DNA of 56,085 nucleotides, from contig NZ_JAFAGT010000039.1 in assembly GCF_019237615.1 (NCBI RefSeq), positions 1 to 56,085 on the forward strand. Direction: 5' to 3'. Below the pieces are notes generated by a model, which was not told the origin of the DNA, searched no databases, and saw only the letters and a list, made by a program, of their open reading frames with translations. Shown here one piece after another: positions 45,437 to 53,967 of this stretch; within the stretch, counting starts at the first letter, position 1, and each line of letters opens with the position of its first letter. The DNA is from Roseateles sp. GTDB taxonomy: Bacteria; Pseudomonadota; Gammaproteobacteria; Burkholderiales; Burkholderiaceae_C. Made by a program: the position numbers and the translations under genes.

Positions 45437-45625
45437 CGCCTGTGACGTCGAACCACAGCGTCTTGACTGCATCGAAGCCCAGGCCGACCTTCGCGCCGTC
45501 CGTCACCGCCGGCGCCCCGGCGGCACGGCCGCGAGGGTGGTGCGGGCGCGGGTCATCCAGACAACATGCTGGTTGCCTAGCGGCTCGACGAACTGGATGC
45601 TGAGGTCCTGGGCGTGGGCATGGGT
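45437..45625 (-). pseudogene. Sugar ABC transporter ATPase, C-terminal fragment
   Basis: One minus-strand frame reads LSIQFVEPLGNQHVVWMTRA, and after a shift near 45511 another reads AKVGLGFDAVKTLWFDVTG. These correspond to the C-terminal regulatory (TOBE) strands of MalK/UgpC-type ATPases, where V-E-P-L-G and a closing F-D-A-x-K-x-x-x-F-D are common. The nucleotide-binding domain is absent. It is a remnant of the same class of transporter as the fragments at 40640-41663. Confidence 0.55.
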
Positions 45626-45639
45626 CAAGGGGGCGCCTG

Positions 45640-46050
45640 GTGTTGTCGGTGTCCTGCAAGATCTGGGTGAGCGTCTGCTGCGCGGCCTGCGCGGGAATGT
45701 CGCGGTTCAAATGGTTGCTAACAGCTCTTTAGAGCGCATCAAGCTGCTCCGGCGTGACCAGCATTTCAGTGCGTCCCACCGGCCGGTCGGCGTCGCGCAG
45801 GGCGGCGGCGGCGTGCCGGGTGCAGGGGGCCAGCGCGCGGTCATCGAGATCGGTGCGCACGGGCACCGAGCCCTTGCGGGCGCTGAAGGCGAGCTGGGTG
45901 GTAGCCGCCGTCGCGACGCGTGCGAGCAGGCGCTGGGCGGGTAGGGCATTGCCGTCCCGGTCCTTGGGAAAACCAGCACGTCACTGCCCGCCCGCAGCGC
46001 GGTAGGCCTCGGCCAGCGCCTGCATGGCCGCCGCAAGGACGCGGGCGCGG
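45640..46050 (-). pseudogene. Sugar-binding protein, C-terminal fragment
   Basis: One minus-strand frame, with a TGA near 45980 and a TAA near 45735, reads LAAAMQALAEAYRAAG, then DGNALPAQRLLARVATAATT, LVTPEQLDAL and NRDIPAQAAQQTLTQILQDT. The pattern (mature helix, 'TTQLAFSARKGSVPVR', repeated Ala/Leu helices) fits the C-terminal lobe of sugar-binding proteins. It would complement the N-terminal half at 40640, though on the opposite strand. With two stops and no N-terminus it is dead. No intact gene lies in 45197-46168. Confidence 0.5.
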
Positions 46051-46073
46051 CGCATGCGGCATCATTACGGATG

Positions 46074-46098
46074 ATTAATGATATTAATATCTTGTTAA
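46074..46098 (+). promoter_or_regulatory. TTAA repeats before the response-regulator gene
   Basis: ATTAAT occurs at 46074-46079 and 46083-46088, and TTAA again at 46095-46098, an AT-rich island in GC-rich DNA. TTAA boxes with starts 11 bp apart are the binding pattern of PmrA/QseB-type regulators, suggesting autoregulation. Confidence 0.45.
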
Positions 46099-46168
46099 CA
46101 GCGAGGGCAGGAGTCGCCGCACCGCGGCCCGTTGTCCCAGGGCGAACAGGCCCTACAGTGTGGTTCTC

Positions 46169-46834
46169 ATGAACCTGCTGCTCGCCGAAGACGACGCCCT
46201 GCTGGCCGATGCGCTGCAGCAGCAGTTGCTTAACGCCTCGTTCAAGGTCGAATGGGCCGAGAACGGTGCCGTGGCCGAGTACCTGCTGCGCAGGCAGGAC
46301 TTCGACGTCGCCATCCTGGACCTGGGCCTGCCGCTGGTGGATGGCCTGACCGTGCTGAAGCGCGTGCGCGAGGCCGGCCGCTCGCTGCCCATCCTTGTGT
46401 TGACGGCGCTGGACGCGCTGGAGCACCGCGTGGCCGGCCTGCGAGCCGGCGCCGACGACTATCTGACCAAGCCCTTCGACTTCCCCGAGCTGGAAGCGCG
46501 GCTGCACGCGCTGATGCGCCGCGGCCGCCCAGCTACGCAGACCCAGCAACTGCGCCGCCTCACGCTGGACCGCGCCGCCCGCCGCGCCAGCGTCGGCGGC
46601 GAACCGCTGGAGCTGAGCCCTCGCGAGTGGACGCTGCTCGACCTGCTGCTGCGCGAGCGCGACCGGGTCGTCAGCAAGCTGCAGATCGTCGAGGCCTGGG
46701 GCGGCGAGGACGGCGCCGGAGGCGGTTCCATCGAGGTCTACATCCACCGCCTGCGCCGCAAGCTCGAAGGCTCGGGCCTCGCCGTGCGCACGGTGCGCGG
46801 CCTGGGCTATCTGCTCGAAGCCATGGGATCGTGA
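46169..46834 (+). CDS. OmpR-family response regulator (TctD/QseB-like)
   Basis: 221 residues from ATG 46169. The receiver domain has the acidic pair in LLLAEDDALLADAL, the phosphoacceptor Asp in AILDLGLPLVDGL and Lys in YLTKPFDFPEL. The winged-helix domain follows (LSPREWTLLDLLLRERDRVV, GSIEVYIHRLRRKLEGSGL, VRTVRGLGYLL). It pairs with the kinase gene that starts 2 bp after its stop. The target genes are unknown; TTAA boxes upstream suggest that it controls itself. Confidence 0.93.
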   Translation: MNLLLAEDDALLADALQQQLLNASFKVEWAENGAVAEYLLRRQDFDVAILDLGLPLVDGLTVLKRVREAGRSLPILVLTALDALEHRVAGLRAGADDYLTKPFDFPELEARLHALMRRGRPATQTQQLRRLTLDRAARRASVGGEPLELSPREWTLLDLLLRERDRVVSKLQIVEAWGGEDGAGGGSIEVYIHRLRRKLEGSGLAVRTVRGLGYLLEAMGS

Positions 46835-46836
46835 GC

Positions 46837-48216
46837 ATGCCGGCCGGCCGCTCGCTGCACCGGCAACTGCTGTTGTGGCTGCTGCTGCCGCAGATCGTGC
46901 TCTGGGTCGTCGCGGCCTTCGGCGCCTACCGCCTCGCCAGCCGCCATGCCGACGAGCTGGCGGACGCCAGCCTGCTGCAGGCTGCGCGCGCGCTGGCGCG
47001 CCAGATCAAGCCCACGGCCAGCGGCCTGTTCGTGGACCTGCCGCGCTCGGCCCAGGACATCCTGGCCGCCGACCCCGAGGACCGCGTCACGTACATGGTC
47101 AGCTCGCCGCCGGGCCAACTGCTGCTGGGCGACGCGCGCTTGCCGCCGCCACCCGGCACGCCGAGGCTGAACGAGCCGGTGTTCTTCGACGCCACCCTGC
47201 CTGAGGCGATGCGCGTCGTGTCGCTGGATCTGCACCTCGGCGCCGCCGGCGCGGCGGATTCGACGCTGCGCGTTCAGGTAGCTCGCTCCAGCGCGCCACG
47301 CGAGCTGCTGGCACGGCGGATGCTGTTGGACACGGCCTTGCCGCTGTCGCTGTTGATTGCGCTGATGAGCATGGTCGTCTGGACCGGTATCCGCCGCGGG
47401 CTGAGGCCGCTGGCCGAGCTGCAGCAGCAGGTGGAGGGCCGCCGCGCCGACGCGCTGGACCCGGTGCAGTTGCGTGCCGCGCCGCCCGAGGTCGGCGCGC
47501 TGGCCGGGGCTGTCAACGAACTTCTGGGCCAGGTGCAGCAGAACCTCGCCACGCAGCGCCGCTTCATCAGCGATGCAGCCCATCAGCTGCGCACGCCGCT
47601 GGCGGGGCTGAAGGGCCAGACGGAACTGGCGCTGGCCGCAACCACCGATCCGGCCCTGCGCCAGCGCCTGCAGCGCGTGCACGAGAGTGCCCAGCGCGGT
47701 GCCCGCCTGGTGTCGCAGCTGCTGGTGCTGGCCCGCGCCGAGCCTGAGGCCGTCGCGGCCCAGGGCTGGGCCAGCGTGGATTGCGCCCGCCTCGTGCACG
47801 AGGTGACGGCCGACTGGGTGCCACGTGCGCTGGCGGCGGGCTGCGACCTGGGCGTGGACGTCGCCGACGGGAATGCGAGCGTGCAGGGCGCCGAGTTGCT
47901 GCTGTGCGAGGCCCTGGTCAACCTCATTGACAACGCGCTGCGCTACGCCGGCGAGGGCGCGACCATCACCGTGAGGCTGCGCCGTTCGGGCGACGACCTG
48001 TGGCTGGACGTCGAGGACGACGGCCCTGGTCTCGCGCCCGAATTGCGCGAGCGCGCCTTCGAGCGCTTCGTGCGCGGCGCGACGACGGGGGACGGCTGCG
48101 GCCTGGGCCTGGCCATCGTTCGCGAGATCGCCGAGCGGCATGGCGGTAGCGCCCAGCTGCTGTCAGCCGAGCCGCATGGCTGTATCGCGCGGCTGACGCT
48201 GCCGCTTCAGGCGTAG
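46837..48216 (+). CDS. Sensor histidine kinase (TctE/QseC-like)
   Basis: 459 residues from ATG 46837, with GGGA 8 bases upstream; GTG 46831 is an alternative. Two membrane segments (LLLWLLLPQIVLWVVAAFGA; TALPLSLLIALMSMVVW) flank a periplasmic sensor of the 2CSK_N type. HAMP-like residues, His in FISDAAHQLRTPLAGLKGQT and the ATPase boxes NLIDNALRYAGEG, VEDDGPGLAP and GDGCGLGLAI follow. It phosphorylates the neighbouring regulator. The last codons overlap the convergent LysR gene by 10 bp. Confidence 0.92.
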   Translation: MPAGRSLHRQLLLWLLLPQIVLWVVAAFGAYRLASRHADELADASLLQAARALARQIKPTASGLFVDLPRSAQDILAADPEDRVTYMVSSPPGQLLLGDARLPPPPGTPRLNEPVFFDATLPEAMRVVSLDLHLGAAGAADSTLRVQVARSSAPRELLARRMLLDTALPLSLLIALMSMVVWTGIRRGLRPLAELQQQVEGRRADALDPVQLRAAPPEVGALAGAVNELLGQVQQNLATQRRFISDAAHQLRTPLAGLKGQTELALAATTDPALRQRLQRVHESAQRGARLVSQLLVLARAEPEAVAAQGWASVDCARLVHEVTADWVPRALAAGCDLGVDVADGNASVQGAELLLCEALVNLIDNALRYAGEGATITVRLRRSGDDLWLDVEDDGPGLAPELRERAFERFVRGATTGDGCGLGLAIVREIAERHGGSAQLLSAEPHGCIARLTLPLQA

Positions 48217-49121
48217 GCGTCGACGCCGTCGACGAGGCGCTGGCACAGCAGCGCGTCGCCCAGTCGTTCCAGCCACCAGGCCAGCGCGCGGCCGTCGCCG
48301 GCGCGCCAGCCGAGGTAGAGCCTGTTGGGCTCGCGTGGCACGGCCACCGGCATGGCGACGAGCTCGCCGCGCCGCAGCAATGAGGCGACTCGCGCCTCGG
48401 GCAGCCAGCCCACGCCCAGGCCCGCGCGCTGGGCGGCGATCTTGGCCGCCATGCTGGGCACGGCCAGCGTGGTCTGGCCGGCGCCGTGTCCGTAGGCGCG
48501 GCCATCGCCACGGCGCGACGTGTCGGCCACGACGACGGCGCGCTGCGCCCCCATCTGCTCGGCGCTCAGCGGCGCCTTGGCCTTGGCCAACGGGTGGCGC
48601 GGCGCGACGGCATAGACCCAGCGCATCTCGCCCAGTTCGCGCCATTGCAGGCCGACCAGGGCGGGCGGCTCGTTGGTCGCGCCGATGACGAGGTCGGCGC
48701 GGCCCTCGGCCAGTGCCTCCCAGGTGCCGCCCAGCACCTCGTGCGTGAGGCGCAGGCTGACACCCGATTCCAGCGCATCGAAGTCGCGGATCAGCGGCAG
48801 CATCGACTCGAACTCGATGATCTCGTCGCTGACGATGTGCAGCCTGTCTTCCCAGCCCCGGGCCACCTGCGTGACGCGACGTGTCAGGCGCTGCATGTCG
48901 TCGCGCAGGCGCGTGGCCTCTCGCACCAGCAGCGTGCCGGCGGCGGTGAGCTGAAGCCGGTAGCGGCGTCGGTCGAACAGCAGCGCGTCGAAGCGCCCCT
49001 CGATCTGGCGCAGCGTGTACGACACCGTGGACGGCGCCTTGCCCAGCCGGGCCGCTGCGCGCGACAGGCTGCCGCTGTCGCGGATGGCCTCCATCAGCTG
49101 GATTTCGTCGTCGCTGAGCAT
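48207..49121 (-). CDS. LysR-family transcriptional regulator
   Basis: 304 residues from ATG 49121. The helix-turn-helix is EAIRDSGSLSRAAARLGKAP with STVSYTLRQIEGRFDALLFD, followed by a two-lobed substrate-binding domain (GRADLVIGATNEPPAL, GLGVGWLPEARVASLL). It is divergent from an SDR gene across 117 bp, the usual LysR arrangement, so it probably controls the SDR and hydrolase. Confidence 0.92.
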   Translation of the reverse strand: MLSDDEIQLMEAIRDSGSLSRAAARLGKAPSTVSYTLRQIEGRFDALLFDRRRYRLQLTAAGTLLVREATRLRDDMQRLTRRVTQVARGWEDRLHIVSDEIIEFESMLPLIRDFDALESGVSLRLTHEVLGGTWEALAEGRADLVIGATNEPPALVGLQWRELGEMRWVYAVAPRHPLAKAKAPLSAEQMGAQRAVVVADTSRRGDGRAYGHGAGQTTLAVPSMAAKIAAQRAGLGVGWLPEARVASLLRRGELVAMPVAVPREPNRLYLGWRAGDGRALAWWLERLGDALLCQRLVDGVDAYA

Positions 49122-49238
49122 GATGTTCGAAAGCCTTGCACGAGTCGGCCAACGCGGCCGGACGTCAAACGGGACACCGGAGCCGAGTATCGAGTCCACG
49201 GCAAGCAAGCCGCGCAACCCGAACGAAAGGAATCCACC

Positions 49239-49970
49239 ATGTCCTCCCGCTTCACGAACAAGACCGTCCTCGTCACCGGCGGCACCTCCGGCATTGGCTT
49301 GGCAGCAGCCCGCGCCTTCAGGGCCGAGGGCGCCCATGTCATCGTGACGGCCCGCCCGGGCAAGACCCACGACACGGACTTCGAGCTGCTGCCGCTGGAC
49401 GCCGCCGACCTGACCGGCGCCCGCGCCCTGGGCGCCCGGCTCGCCGACGCCGGGCGCAAGCTCGACGCCGTCTTCGTCAATGCCGGCATCGCCGAGTTCG
49501 CCTCGCTGGCCGACGCCAGCGAAGACCTTTGGGACCGTACGTTCGCCACCAATGCCAAGGGGGCCTTCTTCCTGATCCAGGCGCTGCGCCCGGTGCTGGC
49601 ACCGGGCGCGTCCATCGTGCTGAACGGCTCCATCAACGCCCACATCGGCATGCCCAACTCGGCCATCTACGCTGCCAGCAAGGCCGCGCTGATCTCGCTG
49701 GCCAAGACGCTGTCGGCCGAGCTGCTGCCCCAGGGCGCACGCGTCAACGTCGTCAGCCCAGGCCCGGTGGCGACGCCGCTGTACGGCAAGCTGGGCTTCG
49801 ACGCCGATACGCTGACGCAGGTCGCCGCGCAGATCCAGGGTCAGATCCCGCTGGGCCGCTTCGGCACACCCGAGGAGATCGCGTCCACCGTGCTGCACCT
49901 CAGCGCACCGGAGTCGGCCTTCATCGTCGGCAGCGAGATCGTCGTTGACGGCGGCATGAGCCAACTCTGA
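49239..49970 (+). CDS. SDR-family oxidoreductase
   Basis: 243 residues. The cofactor site is VTGGTSGIGLAAARAF, NAG is at about residue 85, and the catalytic set is Ser in NGSINAHIGMPNSA with YAASK. The Arg after ARP in the Rossmann fold suggests NADPH. The substrate is unknown. GAAAGGA precedes the ATG. It lies 25 bp before the hydrolase and is likely co-transcribed with it under LysR control. Confidence 0.9.
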   Translation: MSSRFTNKTVLVTGGTSGIGLAAARAFRAEGAHVIVTARPGKTHDTDFELLPLDAADLTGARALGARLADAGRKLDAVFVNAGIAEFASLADASEDLWDRTFATNAKGAFFLIQALRPVLAPGASIVLNGSINAHIGMPNSAIYAASKAALISLAKTLSAELLPQGARVNVVSPGPVATPLYGKLGFDADTLTQVAAQIQGQIPLGRFGTPEEIASTVLHLSAPESAFIVGSEIVVDGGMSQL

Positions 49971-49995
49971 AACCCATCAAGCCGGGAGACCCATC

Positions 49996-50895
49996 ATGAA
50001 ACGATTCATTACCGCCCTGGCCGGCCTGCTGCTCGCCGTTGGCGTGCATGCCGCCGGCATCCAAGACCGCAGCGCCACTGCGAACGGCGTGCAGCTGCAC
50101 TATCTGCAGGCCGGCAGCGGTCCCGAGACGCCCGTCGTACTGCTGCATGGCTACACCGAGACCAGCCATATGTGGCGGCCGCTGATGGACAGGCTGGCCG
50201 ACCGCCGCGTCGTCATTGCGCCCGATCTGCGCGGCGCAGGCGGCTCGGCCAGGCCGGACGGGGGCTACGACAAGAAGACGCTGGCGCAGGACGTGCACGC
50301 CCTCGTCGAGGGCCTGGGCATCCACAAGGTCAAGATCGTCGGCCACGACATCGGCCTGATGGTGGCTTATGCCTATGCGGCCCAGTATCCGGACGAGGTC
50401 GAGAGCATCGTGCTGATGGACGCCTTCCTGCCCGGCGTGGGCGACTGGAAGAACGTCTGGCTGCTGCGCGACCTGTGGCATTTCCACTTCCATGGCGAGA
50501 CGGCGCTGCAGCTGGTGGCGGGCCGCGAGCGCATCTACTTCGAGCACTTCTGGAACGACTTCGCGGCGGACCGCGCGCATTCGCTGTCCGAGGCGGACCG
50601 GCAGTTCTACACGGCGGCCTATGCCCAGCCGGGTGGCATGAAGGCTGGCTTCGGCTACTTCAAGGCCTTCGAGCAGGATGCGGCGGACTTCGCCGGCTTT
50701 GCCAGGGTCAAGCTGCAGCAGCCCATGCTGGTGCTGACGGGCGAGAAGGCGTCGGGCAACTTCCTGATCGAGCAGGCCAGGCTGGTGGATGCCAAGGTCG
50801 AAGGGGTCATCATCCGCGGCTCGGGTCACTGGCTGATGGAGGAGGCGCCGGAGCAAACCATCCCGCGGCTGGTGGACTTCCTGAACCGTCGCTGA
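49996..50895 (+). CDS. Exported alpha/beta hydrolase (epoxide-hydrolase-like)
   Basis: 299 residues. A Sec signal peptide (ITALAGLLLAVGVHA, cut near residue 19) precedes the hydrolase fold: LLHGYTETSHMWRPL for the oxyanion hole, Asp118 in IVGHDIGLMVA as nucleophile (Asp in place of Ser, as in epoxide hydrolases and dehalogenases) and His in RGSGHWLMEE. A cap domain with RERIYFEHFWNDFA is present. Being exported, it would act in the periplasm. The substrate is unknown. Confidence 0.88.
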   Translation: MKRFITALAGLLLAVGVHAAGIQDRSATANGVQLHYLQAGSGPETPVVLLHGYTETSHMWRPLMDRLADRRVVIAPDLRGAGGSARPDGGYDKKTLAQDVHALVEGLGIHKVKIVGHDIGLMVAYAYAAQYPDEVESIVLMDAFLPGVGDWKNVWLLRDLWHFHFHGETALQLVAGRERIYFEHFWNDFAADRAHSLSEADRQFYTAAYAQPGGMKAGFGYFKAFEQDAADFAGFARVKLQQPMLVLTGEKASGNFLIEQARLVDAKVEGVIIRGSGHWLMEEAPEQTIPRLVDFLNRR

Positions 50896-50947
50896 GCGGG
50901 GCGGCGCGGCTTGAGACAATCGTGGCCCAGCTTGAACCGCGATTGCC

Positions 50948-52945
50948 ATGACCACCCGCACCGTCTTCGGCGCCTGCCCCCATGACTGCCCCGACACCTG
51001 CGCGCTGCAGATCACCGTCGAGAACGAGCGCGTCATCAAGGTGCAGGGCCGGGCAGAGCATCCCAGCACCCATGGCGCGCTGTGCACCAAGGTGTCGCGC
51101 TATGCCGAGCGCACCTACCACGCCGAGCGGCTGCTGCACCCGCTCAAGCGCATCAGCGGCAAGACCGAGGCGCCGCGCTTCGTGCGCGTGAGCTGGGCCG
51201 AAGCCATCGCCGACATCGCCGCGCGGCTGAAGGCGGTCAAGGATCCGCAGTGCATCCAGCCCTACAGCTATGCCGGCACCATGGGGCTGATCCAGGGCGA
51301 GGCCATGGCCGGCCGGCTGTGGAACGCGCTGGGCGCGGCGCGCCTGGACCGCACCATCTGCGCCTCCGCCGGCGGCGCCGGCCTGGCCGCCACCTATGGT
51401 CACAAGCTGGGCATGCACACTCGCCACTTCGCCGGCGCCAAGCTCATCATCATCTGGGGCAGCAACAGCATCGCGTCCAACCTGCATTTCTGGACCTATG
51501 CCAATCAGGCCAAGCGCGATGGTGCCAGGCTGGTCTGCATCGACCCGCGCAAGACCGAGACGGCCGACAAATGCCACCAGCACATCGCCGTGCTGCCCGG
51601 CACCGACGGCGCGCTGGCGCTGGGCCTGATGCATGAGCTGATCAAGAACGACTGGCTGGACCGCGACTACATCGACCACCATGTCGACGGCTGGGACGAG
51701 CTGCGTGGGAAGGCCCTGGCCTGGCCTCCCGAGCGCGTCGCCGAGGTCTGCGGCATCACGGCCGATGAGGTGCGCGGCCTGGCTCGCGACTACGGCACCA
51801 CCCAACCCGCTGCCATCCGCATGAACTACGGCCTGCAGCGCGTGCGTGGCGGCGGCAACGCGGTGCGCCTGATCGCGCTGCTGCCCTGCCTGACCGGCGC
51901 CTGGCGCCACGAGAGCGGCGGCGCGCTGCTGTCCGCCTCCGGCTGGAACGCGCCCTACAAGAGCCCCAACCTGGAACGCCCCGACTTGCTGGCCGGCCGC
52001 CAGCCGCGCATGGTCAACATGAGCACCATAGGCGACGCGCTGCTGCGGGCCGACCCGCCCATCGAGGCCCTCATCGTCTACAACAGCAACCCGGTGGCGG
52101 TGGCGCCCGAGTCGCCCAAGGTCGTCAAGGGCTTCCAGCGGGAGGACTTGTTCACCGTCGTGCTGGAGCATTTCATGACCGACACGGCCGACCTGGCCGA
52201 CTATGTGCTGCCGGCCACGACCCAGCTCGAGCACCTGGACGTGCACACCTCCTACGGCCACACCGACGTGCTGATGAATCAGCCGGCCGTTGCGCCGCTG
52301 GGCGAGGCCAAGACCAACACGCAGATCTTCCGTGAGCTCGCCGCGGCAATGGGCCTGACCCACCCCTGCCTCAGCGAGACCGACGAGGAGCTGGCCGCCC
52401 AGGCCTTCACGCCCGACATAGACCTGGAACTGCTGCGCACCCAGGGCTGGCAGGCGCTGCCCATCCCCGAGGCGCCGTTCGCCAACGGCGGCTTCCGCAC
52501 CCCCAACGGCCGCGCCCAGGCCGCGGGCGCGGACTATGTGCCCAACTACGAGAGCGCGCAGGCCGCGCCCGAACTGGCCGCGCGCTACCCGCTGGCCATG
52601 ATCTCGCCGCCGGCGCGCAACTTCCTGAACAGCAGTTTTGTGAACGTGAAGAGCTTGCGCGACATCGAGGGAGAGCCCCTCATCGAGATGCATGCCGGCG
52701 ACGCCGCCGCCCGCGGTCTGGCCGACGGCACGCTGGTGGCAGCCTTCAACGATCGCGGCCGCTACGTTGCCAGGCTCAAGGTCAGCAAGCGCGCGAGGCC
52801 CGGCGTCGTCAATGGGTTGGGCGTGTGGTGGCGCAAGCTGGGCGTGCAAGGCAGCAACGTCAACGAGGTCACGCACCAGCGCCTGACCGACATGGGCAAC
52901 GCGCCGACCTTCTACGACTGCCTGGTCGAGGTGGAAGCGGCTTGA
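50948..52945 (+). CDS. Molybdopterin-dependent oxidoreductase of the DMSO reductase family
   Basis: 665 residues. The N-terminal 4Fe-4S site is FGACPHDCPDTCALQ with Cys10, Cys14, Cys18 and Cys46. Domains with IIIWGSNSIASNLHFW and AIRMNYGLQRVRGGGNAVR bind the bis-MGD cofactor, and a C-terminal dinucleotide-binding fold ends VVNGLGVWWRKLG and NAPTFYDCLVEVE. There is no Tat signal, so it is cytoplasmic. Reaction and electron partner are unknown. No partner subunit gene is adjacent; instead a lipoprotein peptidase overlaps it by 4 bases. Confidence 0.9.
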   Translation: MTTRTVFGACPHDCPDTCALQITVENERVIKVQGRAEHPSTHGALCTKVSRYAERTYHAERLLHPLKRISGKTEAPRFVRVSWAEAIADIAARLKAVKDPQCIQPYSYAGTMGLIQGEAMAGRLWNALGAARLDRTICASAGGAGLAATYGHKLGMHTRHFAGAKLIIIWGSNSIASNLHFWTYANQAKRDGARLVCIDPRKTETADKCHQHIAVLPGTDGALALGLMHELIKNDWLDRDYIDHHVDGWDELRGKALAWPPERVAEVCGITADEVRGLARDYGTTQPAAIRMNYGLQRVRGGGNAVRLIALLPCLTGAWRHESGGALLSASGWNAPYKSPNLERPDLLAGRQPRMVNMSTIGDALLRADPPIEALIVYNSNPVAVAPESPKVVKGFQREDLFTVVLEHFMTDTADLADYVLPATTQLEHLDVHTSYGHTDVLMNQPAVAPLGEAKTNTQIFRELAAAMGLTHPCLSETDEELAAQAFTPDIDLELLRTQGWQALPIPEAPFANGGFRTPNGRAQAAGADYVPNYESAQAAPELAARYPLAMISPPARNFLNSSFVNVKSLRDIEGEPLIEMHAGDAAARGLADGTLVAAFNDRGRYVARLKVSKRARPGVVNGLGVWWRKLGVQGSNVNEVTHQRLTDMGNAPTFYDCLVEVEAA

Positions 52946-53967
52946 TCCGCATCCTGCTGCTGGCGGCGGCCCTGCTGATCCTGAGCGGCTGCAGCGCCGT
53001 CAGCCACTGGAGCCAGGCTGCGGGCGGCCATCTTGGCATCATGCGTGCGGCCCGGCCCGTCACCGACTGGCTGGCCGACCCGGACACCCCGCCCGAACTG
53101 GCACGGCGGCTGAGGCTGTCGCAGCAGATGCGCGACTTCGCCACCGCGCGGCTGGCCCTGCCCGACAACAACAGCTACCGCCGCTACGCCGACCTGCACC
53201 GCCCGGCCGTCGTCTGGAACCTCGTCGCGGCGCCCGAGTTCGGCTTCCAGCTCAAGACCTGGTGCTATCCCATCATGGGCTGCGCCGGCTACCAGGGCTG
53301 GTTCGACCGCCAAGCCGCTGAAGCCCATGCCGAAGCGCTGAGGACCGAGGGCTGGGAGGTGCAGGTGCAGCCCATCCCGGCCTATTCGACGCTGGGCTGG
53401 AGCCGGTTGCTTGGCGGTGATCCGTTGCTGAACACCTTTATCCGCTACCCCGAGGGCGAGCTGGCGGCCATGATCTTCCACGAACTGGCCCATCAGCGCG
53501 TCTACGTCGCCGATGACACCGGCTTCAACGAGGCCTACGCCAGCATGGTGGAGCTGCTGGGCGCGCGCGAATGGCTTGCGGCCAAGCCCGAGGCGCTGGC
53601 CGCGTTCGAGGCTGGCCGCGCGCAGCGCGCGCGCTTCCTCACGCTGGCGCGGGAAGGGCGTGACCGCCTCAAGGCCATCTACGCCGGCCCTGCCGAGTCA
53701 CGCGCGGCGGCCAAGGCCGCCGTCATGGCTGAGCTGCGCGAGCGCGCGCCGCGCGAGGCGCCGGGCTGGGAGGCCTGGTTCCAGCGCGCCAACAACGCCA
53801 GCTTCGCCATCCTGTCGGCCTACGACGAGCTGGTGCCGGCCTTCGAGCGCCTGTTCGACTGCGAGGGCCGCAGTTGGCCCGGCTTCCATGCCGCCGTCGA
53901 GGCGCTGAAGCCACTGGCGCCGGCCGCGCGCCGCGCCGCGCTCAGCGTGTGTCACCCGGCATCGTGA
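52942..53967 (+). CDS. Lipoprotein metallo-aminopeptidase (COG4324-like)
   Basis: 341 residues from a TTG start that overlaps the oxidoreductase stop (TTGA). The signal IRILLLAAALLILSGCSAVS has a lipobox with Cys17. The zinc site is HELAH at 180-184, with a Glu in TGFNEAYASMVE as likely third ligand. PEFGFQLKTWCYPIMGCAGY and GWFDRQ are conserved features of predicted aminopeptidases of this group. It is expected in the outer or inner membrane facing the periplasm. Its last 26 bp overlap the convergent MDR gene. Confidence 0.85.
   Translation: MIRILLLAAALLILSGCSAVSHWSQAAGGHLGIMRAARPVTDWLADPDTPPELARRLRLSQQMRDFATARLALPDNNSYRRYADLHRPAVVWNLVAAPEFGFQLKTWCYPIMGCAGYQGWFDRQAAEAHAEALRTEGWEVQVQPIPAYSTLGWSRLLGGDPLLNTFIRYPEGELAAMIFHELAHQRVYVADDTGFNEAYASMVELLGAREWLAAKPEALAAFEAGRAQRARFLTLAREGRDRLKAIYAGPAESRAAAKAAVMAELRERAPREAPGWEAWFQRANNASFAILSAYDELVPAFERLFDCEGRSWPGFHAAVEALKPLAPAARRAALSVCHPAS

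Noticed and set aside
46252-46836. N-terminal extension of the kinase over the response regulator
   Set aside because: Out-of-frame shadow of the regulator; the kinase membrane segment starts just after 46837.
48486-49238. N-terminal extension of the SDR gene across the LysR gene
   Set aside because: The SDR fold begins at 49239 with a proper ribosome site; the upstream part is antisense to LysR.
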